A stretch of 64,000 bases of DNA from Ideonella benzenivorans (GTDB lineage Bacteria; Pseudomonadota; Gammaproteobacteria; Burkholderiales; Burkholderiaceae_C), in the NCBI RefSeq assembly GCF_020387415.1, contig NZ_JAGWCB010000020.1:124001-188000 (forward strand), given 5' to 3'. This document shows positions 57,240-64,000 of this stretch, piece after piece (position 1 is the stretch's first letter; each line of letters starts with the position of its first letter). The position numbers were made by a program, and so were the translations under genes. The notes below the pieces were generated by a model. The model was not told where the DNA came from, made no database searches, and was given only the letters and a program-made list of their open reading frames with translations.

Positions 57240-58837
57240 GCATGCCTGCACCCCGTTGCGACGAGACGGCCGCGTGGGCGGCGCTGCGGCGCCACTTTGA
57301 CGACAGCGGCCGGAGTTTCGACCTCCGGCAGGCGTTCGGCGCGGAGCCGCAGCGTTTCGAGCGCTTCAGCCTGGAGGCTCCCGAGGTCTTTGCCGACCTG
57401 TCCAAGAACCGCTGGAGCGAGGCCACCCGGGCCTTGCTGCTGGCGCTGGCCCAGGAATGCGGCCTCGCCGAGCGGCGCGATGCGATGCTGCGTGGCGAGC
57501 CGGTCAACACCACCGAAGGCCGGGCCGTGCTGCACACCGCCTTGCGGGCGCCGCGGGGCACGGCACCGTTCAGCGACACGGTGCACGACATGCTCGACCG
57601 TTTCCTGGCCTATGCCGAACAGGTGCGGGACACGGCCAGCAGTGGCTTCACCGACATCGTCAACCTGGGCATCGGCGGCTCGGACCTGGGGCCGCAGATG
57701 GCGGTCCCGGCACTGGACGCCTGGTGCCACCCGGGGCTGCGGTTCCACTTCGTCTCGAACGTGGACGGGCACGACATCAGCCCGGTGCTGCGCCGGCTGG
57801 ACCCGACCCGCACGCTGTTCATCGTCGCCTCCAAGACCTTCACCACCCAGGAAACCATGGCCAACGCCCAGGTGGCCCGGGCCTGGTTCCTGGCCCAGGG
57901 CGGAACGGATCTGGGCCGACACTTCGTTGGCGTGACGACCAACCTGGAGGCCGCGGCCGAGTTCGGCATCCACCGCACCTTCGGCTTCTGGGACTGGGTG
58001 GGCGGGCGCTTCTCGCTCTGGAGCGCGGTGGGCCTGGCGCTGGCGATCGCGATCGGTGCCGAGCAGTTCCGCGCTCTGCTGGCCGGCGCCCATGCAATGG
58101 ACCGGCACTTCGCCGAGGCGCCGCTGGCGCAGAACCTGCCCGTGCAGCTGGGGCTGCTGGACGTCTGGTACCGGAACTTCCACGGCTTTGCCAGCCGCTC
58201 GGTGGCGCCTTACCACCAGGGGCTGCGGCGCCTGCCGGCCTACCTGCAGCAGCTGGAGATGGAATCCAACGGCAAGGGCGTGGACAGCCAGGGCCGTCCC
58301 CTGGCCGAGGCCAGCTGCCCGGTGGTCTGGGGCGAGCCGGGCACGAACGGCCAGCATGCGTTCTTCCAGATGCTGCATCAGGGCACCGACGTGGTGCCGG
58401 TGGAGTTCATCGCCGTCAAGCGGCCCACGCACGACCATGCGGCCCTGCACAGCATGCTGCTGGCCAACTGCCTGGCGCAGAGCCAGGCGCTGTTGTGGGG
58501 CAAGAGCACGGCCCAGGCGCTGACCGAGTCCGCGCCCACCGCTGCGCCTTCTCTGGACCGCGCCGTGCTGGCACGCCACCGCAGCTTCCCGGGCAACCGT
58601 CCCAGCACCATGCTGCTGTTGGACGAGTTGACCCCGCGCGCGCTCGGCGCGCTGATCGCGCTCTACGAGCACCGGGTCTTCACCAGCGGCGCGCTGTGGG
58701 GGATCAACAGCTTCGACCAGTGGGGGGTGGAGCTCGGCAAGGCCTTGTGCCACCAACTGCTGCCCCGCCTGCAGACGGGCGACGCCAGCGGGTTGGACAG
58801 TTCCACAGCCGGTTTGCTGAACCGCTTGCGCGCCTGA
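57236..58837 (+). CDS. pgi: Glucose-6-phosphate isomerase
   Basis: Interconverts glucose 6-phosphate and fructose 6-phosphate, 533 residues. Family signatures are visible: [10 protein letters not shown] near residue 143, the SKTFTTQET phosphate loop near 200, the ESNGKG block near 343, and [17 protein letters not shown] near 371 with the catalytic His. It starts with GTG overlapping the tal stop, or with ATG at 57242. Operon with tal and probably the HAD gene. Confidence 0.96.
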   Translation: MSMPAPRCDETAAWAALRRHFDDSGRSFDLRQAFGAEPQRFERFSLEAPEVFADLSKNRWSEATRALLLALAQECGLAERRDAMLRGEPVNTTEGRAVLHTALRAPRGTAPFSDTVHDMLDRFLAYAEQVRDTASSGFTDIVNLGIGGSDLGPQMAVPALDAWCHPGLRFHFVSNVDGHDISPVLRRLDPTRTLFIVASKTFTTQETMANAQVARAWFLAQGGTDLGRHFVGVTTNLEAAAEFGIHRTFGFWDWVGGRFSLWSAVGLALAIAIGAEQFRALLAGAHAMDRHFAEAPLAQNLPVQLGLLDVWYRNFHGFASRSVAPYHQGLRRLPAYLQQLEMESNGKGVDSQGRPLAEASCPVVWGEPGTNGQHAFFQMLHQGTDVVPVEFIAVKRPTHDHAALHSMLLANCLAQSQALLWGKSTAQALTESAPTAAPSLDRAVLARHRSFPGNRPSTMLLLDELTPRALGALIALYEHRVFTSGALWGINSFDQWGVELGKALCHQLLPRLQTGDASGLDSSTAGLLNRLRA

Positions 58838-58856
58838 ACCTCACGGCCTGACCGAC

Positions 58857-59528
58857 ATGCCCATGCCCGCTCCCCATTTCATCTTCGACTTCGGTGGCGT
58901 CGTGTTCCAGTGGCGCCCGGCCGACCTGCTGGCCCGGGTGCTGCCGCACCGGATTTGCTCGGCCGAGGAGGCCGAGCACTGGAAGCGCACCTTTTTTCAG
59001 GCCTACCAGGGCGACTGGGGGGCGTTCGACAGCGGCCTGATCAGCGCCGAGGAATGCCGGGACCGCATTGCCGCCCGCACGGGGCTGAGCCGTGACGAGG
59101 TGCAGACCGTGATCGACGCGGTGCCGCAGGAGCTGGCGCCGCAGGCGGACACGGTCGCACTGCTGCAGGCGCTCAAGGCCGCAGGCCACCGGCTGTTCTT
59201 CCTCTCCAACATGCCCGAGCCCTATGCCCATTATCTGGAGACGCACCACGCCTTCCTGGCCTGGTTCGAGGACGGGGTGTTCTCGGCCCGGGTGAAAACC
59301 GGCAAGCCGGGGCTGGACATCTTCCGCATCGCGTTGGCGCGCTTTGGGCTGGCCCCGGCCGAGGCGCTGTTCATCGACGACCATCCGGAGAACATTGCCG
59401 CGGCCGGCCAGCTGGGGCTGCCCGCCTTGCAGTTCACGACGGCGCCGCGTCTGCTGGCGGACCTTCGGGCCCAGGGGCTGGCGCTGGATGGCGTGCTGCC
59501 GCCCGTCGCCACTGCCGCTCTGAACTGA
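58857..59528 (+). CDS. HAD-family phosphatase, YihX-like
   Basis: A haloacid dehalogenase-type phosphatase of 223 residues. The nucleophile Asp is in FDFGGVV (Asp11), followed by LSNM (motif II), the Lys in TGKP (motif III) and FIDDHPEN (motif IV). This arrangement (D-x-G instead of D-x-D) matches YihX-like sugar-phosphate phosphatases. Its position after pgi suggests a sugar phosphate substrate. Its 3' end overlaps the convergent GlxA-like gene by 95 bases. Confidence 0.85.
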   Translation: MPMPAPHFIFDFGGVVFQWRPADLLARVLPHRICSAEEAEHWKRTFFQAYQGDWGAFDSGLISAEECRDRIAARTGLSRDEVQTVIDAVPQELAPQADTVALLQALKAAGHRLFFLSNMPEPYAHYLETHHAFLAWFEDGVFSARVKTGKPGLDIFRIALARFGLAPAEALFIDDHPENIAAAGQLGLPALQFTTAPRLLADLRAQGLALDGVLPPVATAALN

Positions 59529-60474
59529 AGCCGGCCAGGGCACAGGCGCGCGGCCGGGACAGACCGGCGGCCAAGGCCTCCCGGGCCAGGGTCAGGCGCA
59601 CCCATTCCACATGGGCACGCGGCGACAGCCCGGCATGCTGGCGGAACAGGCGCGTCAGGTGGCGCGGGGTGACATGGGCTTCGGCCGCCATGCGTTCCAG
59701 CGTCCAGTCCTCGGCCGGGGCTTCGACCACGGCGTTCTGGACCGCGTGCACGGCCGGGTGCAGGTGGCTGCGGCCAGCCAGCAGGGGCGAACGCTCCGGG
59801 TCTTCCTGGCCGCGGCGGTGAAAGACGACCATCACCTGGGCCACCGCCGAAGCCAGCCCTTCGCCCAGCACCTGGGCGATCAGGTGCAGCGCCAGGTCGA
59901 TGCCGGCGGTGATGCCGGCGCTGCTCCAGACCGGACCGTCCTGCACGAAGACCCGGTTGGCCCGCACCTGGGCGGCCGGGGCCAGGCGCCGCAGGTCAGC
60001 CAGCAGTTCGTGGTGGGTGGTGACGCTGCGCTGGCCCAGCAGGCCCGCGTCGGCGGCCAGCAAGGCGCCGACACAGACCGTGAGCAGGCGGTGCGGCGTG
60101 TCCAGGGGGGCCAGCGCCGGCCCCAACGTGCGGGCCAGCCAGTCACGGGTGTCCAGCCAGGCCGGCTGGCGCTGGATCACCTGCAGGGCGTCCCCGGGGC
60201 GGCCCAGCAGCAGCACCCAGGTGGGGGGCTCCAGCGTGGCGGGCAGCGGCTCCAGCTCGGCCAGCGTCAGACCGACGGAGGAGCGCACCTGGGCCTGCGG
60301 CCCGGCAAAGCGAAGCCGGAAAGCCGGCGGCCAACCCTGCCGGGCGCACTGTTGGTTGGCCAGCCGGAAGGCCTCGGCCGGGCCGGCCAGGTCGAGCAGC
60401 AAGGTGTCGGGTAGCACGATGAACAGCAGGTTCACCGGCGGGGTCACGACGGGGCTCAGTCGCTGTCGCGCCAT
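59434..60474 (-). CDS. GlxA-type AraC-family regulator with DJ-1/PfpI domain
   Basis: A 346-residue regulator. An amidase-like DJ-1/PfpI domain (about 10-180; VLPDTLLLDLAGPAEAFRLA) precedes an AraC helix-turn-helix domain (about 235-320; WTLERMAAEAHVTPRHLTRLFRQHAG). Such regulators often bind small amides or sulfonates. Its start overlaps the upstream DJ-1/PfpI gene by 19 bases, so the two are coupled. Its last 95 bases overlap the HAD gene on the other strand, where the C-terminus is low-complexity. Confidence 0.82.
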   Translation of the reverse strand: MARQRLSPVVTPPVNLLFIVLPDTLLLDLAGPAEAFRLANQQCARQGWPPAFRLRFAGPQAQVRSSVGLTLAELEPLPATLEPPTWVLLLGRPGDALQVIQRQPAWLDTRDWLARTLGPALAPLDTPHRLLTVCVGALLAADAGLLGQRSVTTHHELLADLRRLAPAAQVRANRVFVQDGPVWSSAGITAGIDLALHLIAQVLGEGLASAVAQVMVVFHRRGQEDPERSPLLAGRSHLHPAVHAVQNAVVEAPAEDWTLERMAAEAHVTPRHLTRLFRQHAGLSPRAHVEWVRLTLAREALAAGLSRPRACALAGFSSERQWRRAAARHPAPAPGPEGPPADAAPS

Positions 60475-61061
60475 GGGTAGTCCATCTGCCGGGCCGTGCG
60501 GTGGGCCAGGTCCGCGCTGGCCAATCGCCGCACCAGGTGCAGGCTGAGGTCCAGGCCCGCGGCGATGCCGGCCGAGCTCAGCACCCGGCCGGTGTCCACC
60601 CAGCGGCGGTCGGGGCGCAGCCGCAGGTGGGGGTGCTGGCGCGCCAGCGCGTCCAGGTCCTCCCAGTGGGTCGTGGCGTCAGTGCCGTGCAACAGGCCGG
60701 CGTCGGCCAGCAGGAAGGCACCGTTGCAGATCGAGGCGACCCAGCGTGCCGCCTGGCCTTGCTGGCGCAAGCGATCGAGGAAGATGGCGTCGGCCTGCAG
60801 GGCCTCGACCACCCCGCCCGGCACCAGCAGCAGATCGGCCGCGGGGGCGTCGGCCAGGGCGCCGTCCGGCTCCAGGCGCAGACCGGCGCGGGCCCGCACT
60901 GCCCGTCCGTCGGGCGACACCGTGTGCAGCTGGAAGGGCGCAGGGGCCTCGGGTGCATCGCGTCGTGCCACCCGGTTGGCGGTGGTGAAGACTTCATAGG
61001 GCCCGGCGAAGTCCAACAGTTCGACCTGGTCGAACATCAGCAGTTGCACGCGCAGGCTCAT
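60456..61061 (-). CDS. DJ-1/PfpI family protein
   Basis: A 201-residue DJ-1/PfpI (type 1 glutamine amidotransferase-like) protein. The conserved nucleophile-elbow Cys occurs in WVASICNGAFLLADAGLL near residue 105, and the N-terminal strand LLMFDQVELLDFAGPYEVF is typical. Related proteins are isonitrile hydratases or regulators; the true activity is unknown. ATGA overlap with the isochorismatase gene upstream and overlap with the GlxA-type regulator downstream show a compact operon. Confidence 0.85.
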   Translation of the reverse strand: MSLRVQLLMFDQVELLDFAGPYEVFTTANRVARRDAPEAPAPFQLHTVSPDGRAVRARAGLRLEPDGALADAPAADLLLVPGGVVEALQADAIFLDRLRQQGQAARWVASICNGAFLLADAGLLHGTDATTHWEDLDALARQHPHLRLRPDRRWVDTGRVLSSAGIAAGLDLSLHLVRRLASADLAHRTARQMDYPWRDSD

Positions 61062-61654
61062 GGCGTCACCGCTTCCGGTGTGGCGGCGCGGGCCAGCGCC
61101 TGGTCCACCGTGCAGAGGGTGGCGAAGCGGCCGGCCAGCACGGTCTCGGTGCGCTCGCGGATCTGGGCCGCCGACAGGCGCTCGCCCGCGGGCGTGGTCA
61201 TGTCGAAGGTCAGCGTGGCCTCGGTCACGTAGTCCACCTCCCAGCCTTCGTCGCTGGCATGGCGGGCGGTGGTCTCGCAGCACTGCTCGGTGCGGATGCC
61301 GGCCACGATCAGCCGCGTGATGCGCTGCGCGCGCAGCCAGTCACCCAGACCGGTGCCCACCAGGGCGCTGTGGCGGTGCTTCTCCACCGTGCGGGCGGGC
61401 TCGACCTCCACCAGGCCGTCCAGGGGGCACACCAGCCCGCTGACGGGGGCAAAGGGGTTGTCGGCGCGGTCCGGGCCATCGGTGTGCAGGATGCGCACGA
61501 TGGGCAGGCCGGCCTGCCGGGCGCCGTCGATCAGCCGGTTCGTCGCGGCCAGAAAGGCAGGCAGTTCGGCGGTGGACCAGTACGGCCGGGCCGTGAAGGA
61601 GGCTTGCACGTCGATGAGCAGCAGGGCGGTGCGGAGTGGGTCGATTGGGGACAT
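61058..61654 (-). CDS. Isochorismatase-family cysteine hydrolase
   Basis: A 198-residue hydrolase with the family catalytic triad Asp15 (LLIDVQ), Lys92 (VEKHRHSA) and Cys125 (GIRTEQCCETTA). Members hydrolyse amides, nicotinamide or isochorismate; the substrate cannot be assigned here. First gene of an operon with the DJ-1/PfpI protein and a GlxA-type regulator, which suggests breakdown of an amide or nitrile compound under control of the regulator. Confidence 0.87.
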   Translation of the reverse strand: MSPIDPLRTALLLIDVQASFTARPYWSTAELPAFLAATNRLIDGARQAGLPIVRILHTDGPDRADNPFAPVSGLVCPLDGLVEVEPARTVEKHRHSALVGTGLGDWLRAQRITRLIVAGIRTEQCCETTARHASDEGWEVDYVTEATLTFDMTTPAGERLSAAQIRERTETVLAGRFATLCTVDQALARAATPEAVTP

Positions 61655-61922
61655 GGAGAGGGGCGGCGTTCAGGGTGGGGATGATGTCATCTTGCCCAGT
61701 CTGCGGGCTCGGAACGAGACCGGTGCGGGACCCTGTTCGGACATTTCAGGACATTGTGAGTGGCCGGGCCAACCTGCCCGTGGGGGCGTTGGGCGCCCGA
61801 AACTCGGCGTGGATGTCCTCTTTGTTTCTGGTTTTGTGGCCTCTGTTTCCGTCGCACCATGCCCCACGGCGCAGTGAGACAGGTCCGGCATACGGGCCGG
61901 CTGTCGCCATGAGGGAGAACCC

Positions 61923-62285
61923 ATGTCCGTGTCCGCCGTCCGTGCCGGTGCTGTCGACTGGTCGTCGTCCACCGCCACCACCGCGAAGGAATTTCACCAA
62001 CTGGGCAAGGCCCTGCGCCAGGGCAACCTGGATGCGGCCAAGGACGCCTACAAGGCCATCCTGAAGAACCCGCCGCCCAATGCCACCTGGAACCCGGAGG
62101 GGTCCTTTGCCCAACTGGGCAAGGCGCTGGCCCGGGGGGACATGGCGCAGGCCCGCTCCATCGCGACCGAGGCGGTCAAGGAGATCCGCAGCAGCCGGCA
62201 GTCGCTGCCGCCGATGGAGGATCCGGTGCCCGCGGGCGCCGAAACCATGGCCACCACCGGCAGCACGCTGGACGTGACGGCCTGA
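61923..62285 (+). CDS. Small hypothetical protein with two helical repeats (120 aa)
   Basis: I do not recognise a family. The 120-residue protein contains two copies of a helical unit, FHQLGKALRQGNLDAAKDAY (about residues 24-43) and FAQLGKALARGDMAQARSIA (about 62-81), resembling tetratricopeptide-type hairpins. The C-terminus is rich in Pro, Thr and Ala. The start has GAGGGAGAA upstream. No signal peptide. It is convergent with the amidohydrolase gene. Confidence 0.72.
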   Translation: MSVSAVRAGAVDWSSSTATTAKEFHQLGKALRQGNLDAAKDAYKAILKNPPPNATWNPEGSFAQLGKALARGDMAQARSIATEAVKEIRSSRQSLPPMEDPVPAGAETMATTGSTLDVTA

Positions 62286-62296
62286 GGGCGGCGCCC

Positions 62297-63499
62297 TCAG
62301 CGCGGTGCGAGCCAGCGCTCGGCCAGCCGCACCCACAGCGCCGCGCCCTGTGGGATCAGGGCATCGTTGAAGTCGTAATGGGGGTTGTGCAGCGTGCACG
62401 GCCCCAGTTGCCGCTGGGCGTCGCTCGGAGCATCGCGGTGTTCACCGCCGCCGTTGCCGATCATGAAATACGCGCCCGGCTTCTTCTCCAGGAAGAAGCT
62501 GAAGTCCTCGGCCGTCATGGCCGGCTCCATCTCCAGCGTATGTTTGGGACCGGCCACCTCGTGCATCACGTCGCGCAGGAAGGTCACCTCGCGGTCATGG
62601 TTGATCGTGGGGGGGTAGTTGCGGTGGAAGTGGAACTCGGCGGTGGCGCCAAAGGCCGCCGCGGTGTGCTGCGTGATCTCCGCCATGCGGCGCTCGATCA
62701 GGTCCAGCACGCCGACGGAGAAGGTCCGCACCGTGCCCTGGATTTCGCAGACATCGGGCACCACGTTGTTGGCCTCGCCGGTGTGGATCATCGTCACCGA
62801 GATGACCGCCGCGTCCAGCGGCTTCTTGTTGCGGGTGATGATGGTCTGGAAGGCCTGCACCATCTGGCAGGCCACCGGCACCGGGTCGATGCCCAGCTGG
62901 GGCAGGGCCGCATGGGCTCCCTTGCCCCGCACGACGATGCGGAACTCGTTGCTGGAGGCCATGATGGGCCCCTTGCAGACCGCGAAATGGCCGGCCGGGA
63001 TGCCGGGCCAGTTGTGCAGGCCGAAGATGGCCTCCATCGGGAACTGTTCGAACAGGCCGTCGGCGATCATCTCGCGCGCGCCACCGCCGCCCTCCTCGGC
63101 CGGTTGGAACACCAGGTAGACGGTGCCATCGAACTGGCCATGCAGGGCCAGGTGGCGGGCCGCAGCCAGCAGCATGGTGGTGTGGCCATCGTGCCCACAG
63201 GCGTGCATCTTTCCGGCAGACCGGCTGGCGTGGGCGAAGCGGTTGTGCTCGGTGATGGGCAGGGCGTCCATGTCGGCCCGCAGGCCCAGCGCGCGGTGGC
63301 TGGCACCGCGCTTCAAGATGCCCACGACCCCGGTGCGGCCCAGGCCGCGGTGGACCGGGATGCCCCAGCTCTGTAGGCGCTCGGCCACCAGGTCTGCGGT
63401 GCGGTGTTCCTGGAAGCACAGCTCCGGGTGGGCATGGAGGTCACGCCGCAGCGCGACGAAGTCGTCTGCCTGGGCTTGGAGGTCGGCCTGCAGGGTCAT
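62297..63499 (-). CDS. M20 family amidohydrolase (hippurate hydrolase-like)
   Basis: A 400-residue metallo-amidohydrolase of the M20D type. The N-terminal RRDLHAHPELCFQE block, the metal ligands in MHACGHDGH near residue 100 and the glutamate in FQPAEEGGGGA near 133 are all present; a dimerisation domain lies in the middle. Such enzymes release amino acids from N-acyl or N-aroyl conjugates such as hippurate or indole-acetyl amino acids. The exact substrate is not evident. Confidence 0.93.
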   Translation of the reverse strand: MTLQADLQAQADDFVALRRDLHAHPELCFQEHRTADLVAERLQSWGIPVHRGLGRTGVVGILKRGASHRALGLRADMDALPITEHNRFAHASRSAGKMHACGHDGHTTMLLAAARHLALHGQFDGTVYLVFQPAEEGGGGAREMIADGLFEQFPMEAIFGLHNWPGIPAGHFAVCKGPIMASSNEFRIVVRGKGAHAALPQLGIDPVPVACQMVQAFQTIITRNKKPLDAAVISVTMIHTGEANNVVPDVCEIQGTVRTFSVGVLDLIERRMAEITQHTAAAFGATAEFHFHRNYPPTINHDREVTFLRDVMHEVAGPKHTLEMEPAMTAEDFSFFLEKKPGAYFMIGNGGGEHRDAPSDAQRQLGPCTLHNPHYDFNDALIPQGAALWVRLAERWLAPR

Positions 63500-63608
63500 G
63501 GGAGTCTCCGGGAAGGCACCGCGGGCAGCCGCGGTTCGGACGGCCGATCTTAGCCTTCCCTGCGCGCCGCCCGGGGGTTTCGCCTGGGCGCTGTGACATC
63601 ATCACGGA

Positions 63609-64000
63609 ATGACTTTGAACAGCGTTCCGACCCGTGTGATCCACGCGGCCTGCCCGCACGACTGCCCCGACACCTGCGCCATCCGCGTGACCCTGCAAGG
63701 CGAGCAGCTGATCCGCTGGCAGGGCGAGCCCGATCACCCCACCACCCACGGGGCCTTGTGCACCAAGGTGTCCCGCTATCCGGAGCGCAACAGCCACCCG
63801 GAGCGGGTGCTGCAACCGCTGCGCCGCGTGGGGCCGAAGGGGGCGGGACAGTTCGAGCCGGTCAGCTGGGAGACGGCGCTGGCCGACATCGCCCAGCGCC
63901 TGCGCGCCATCGCCGCCCGAGACCCCCAGGCCATCCTGCCCTACAGCTACGCCGGCACCATGGGCTATGTGCAGGGCGAGGCGATGGCGGGCCGTTTCTT
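63609..64000 (+). CDS. Molybdopterin oxidoreductase, N-terminal part (runs off the window)
   Basis: The open frame from the ATG at 63609 continues past the right edge. It encodes the start of a DMSO-reductase-family enzyme: Cys15, Cys19, Cys23 (CPHDCPDTC) and Cys51 (GALCTKV) form the [4Fe-4S] site, and the LQPLRRVGPKGAGQFEPVSWETAL segment leads to the Mo-bisMGD domain. No twin-arginine signal is seen, so it is probably cytoplasmic. It would need MobA. Confidence 0.93.
   Translation, partial: MTLNSVPTRVIHAACPHDCPDTCAIRVTLQGEQLIRWQGEPDHPTTHGALCTKVSRYPERNSHPERVLQPLRRVGPKGAGQFEPVSWETALADIAQRLRAIAARDPQAILPYSYAGTMGYVQGEAMAGRF

Overview
The window is high-GC DNA from a free-living, nitrogen-fixing betaproteobacterium, most likely a burkholderialean of the Rubrivivax/Ideonella/Azohydromonas kind. 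This placement is inferred from the nif-mod layout, the porin type, pilMNOPQ-aroKB-dgt synteny followed by gltBD, and mlaFEDACB with mlaA inside the operon. It was not tested by a database search. No rRNA, tRNA or CRISPR array was recognised, and there is no clear prophage or plasmid gene. The only mobile-type gene is a REP-associated transposase-like ORF at 42.4 kb.

Layout. 0-6.8 kb: a propeller/GGDEF sensor cut by the window start, a 5'-nucleotidase-type lipoprotein, a chemoreceptor with almost no periplasmic domain, and an Mpo1-like membrane protein. 7.0-12.0 kb: a FeMo-cofactor block, nifE, nifN, nifX, a DUF269 gene, a DUF683 gene, a 2[4Fe-4S] ferredoxin and nifQ. nifE and nifN each have their own sigma-54 promoter with matching NifA-like and IHF-like sites. 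12.1-17.9 kb: molybdenum uptake and sensing (modB-A-C-D, a di-domain molbindin, modE) and an undescribed three-gene operon. That operon ends in a truncated-globin-like protein without the proximal histidine, and its promoter is covered by a ModE-type operator. 18.0-22.2 kb: a KdpDE-like two-component system next to kup. 22.3-32.5 kb: housekeeping genes, namely an alcohol dehydrogenase, mobA, apbC/mrp, ilvA with a terminator in its leader, an OsmC-like gene, coq7, a major porin, lptM/cyaY and mrcA.

32.7-42.4 kb: pilMNOPQ, an Ig-like lipoprotein with two calcium-loop motifs, aroK, aroB and a dGTPase-like gene. 42.4-49.5 kb: the transposase-like gene with its short repeats, then gltB and gltD. 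49.8-53.8 kb: the Mla phospholipid transport operon. 53.8-59.5 kb: central sugar metabolism (hexR and zwf on the minus strand; tal, pgi and a HAD phosphatase on the plus strand). 59.4-61.7 kb: an overlapping operon of an isochorismatase-family hydrolase, a DJ-1/PfpI protein and a GlxA-type regulator. The window ends with a small repeat protein, an M20 amidohydrolase and the start of a molybdopterin oxidoreductase.

How the parts connect: NifE, NifN and NifX build and carry FeMo-co, NifQ delivers molybdenum, ModABC imports molybdate, and Mop and ModE buffer and sense it. MobA and the oxidoreductase at the right edge use molybdenum as Mo-bisMGD. Ammonia from nitrogenase would be assimilated by GltBD. 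The main novelty candidates are the ModE-operator-controlled operon at 16.6-17.9 kb and the duplicated nifE/nifN control regions.
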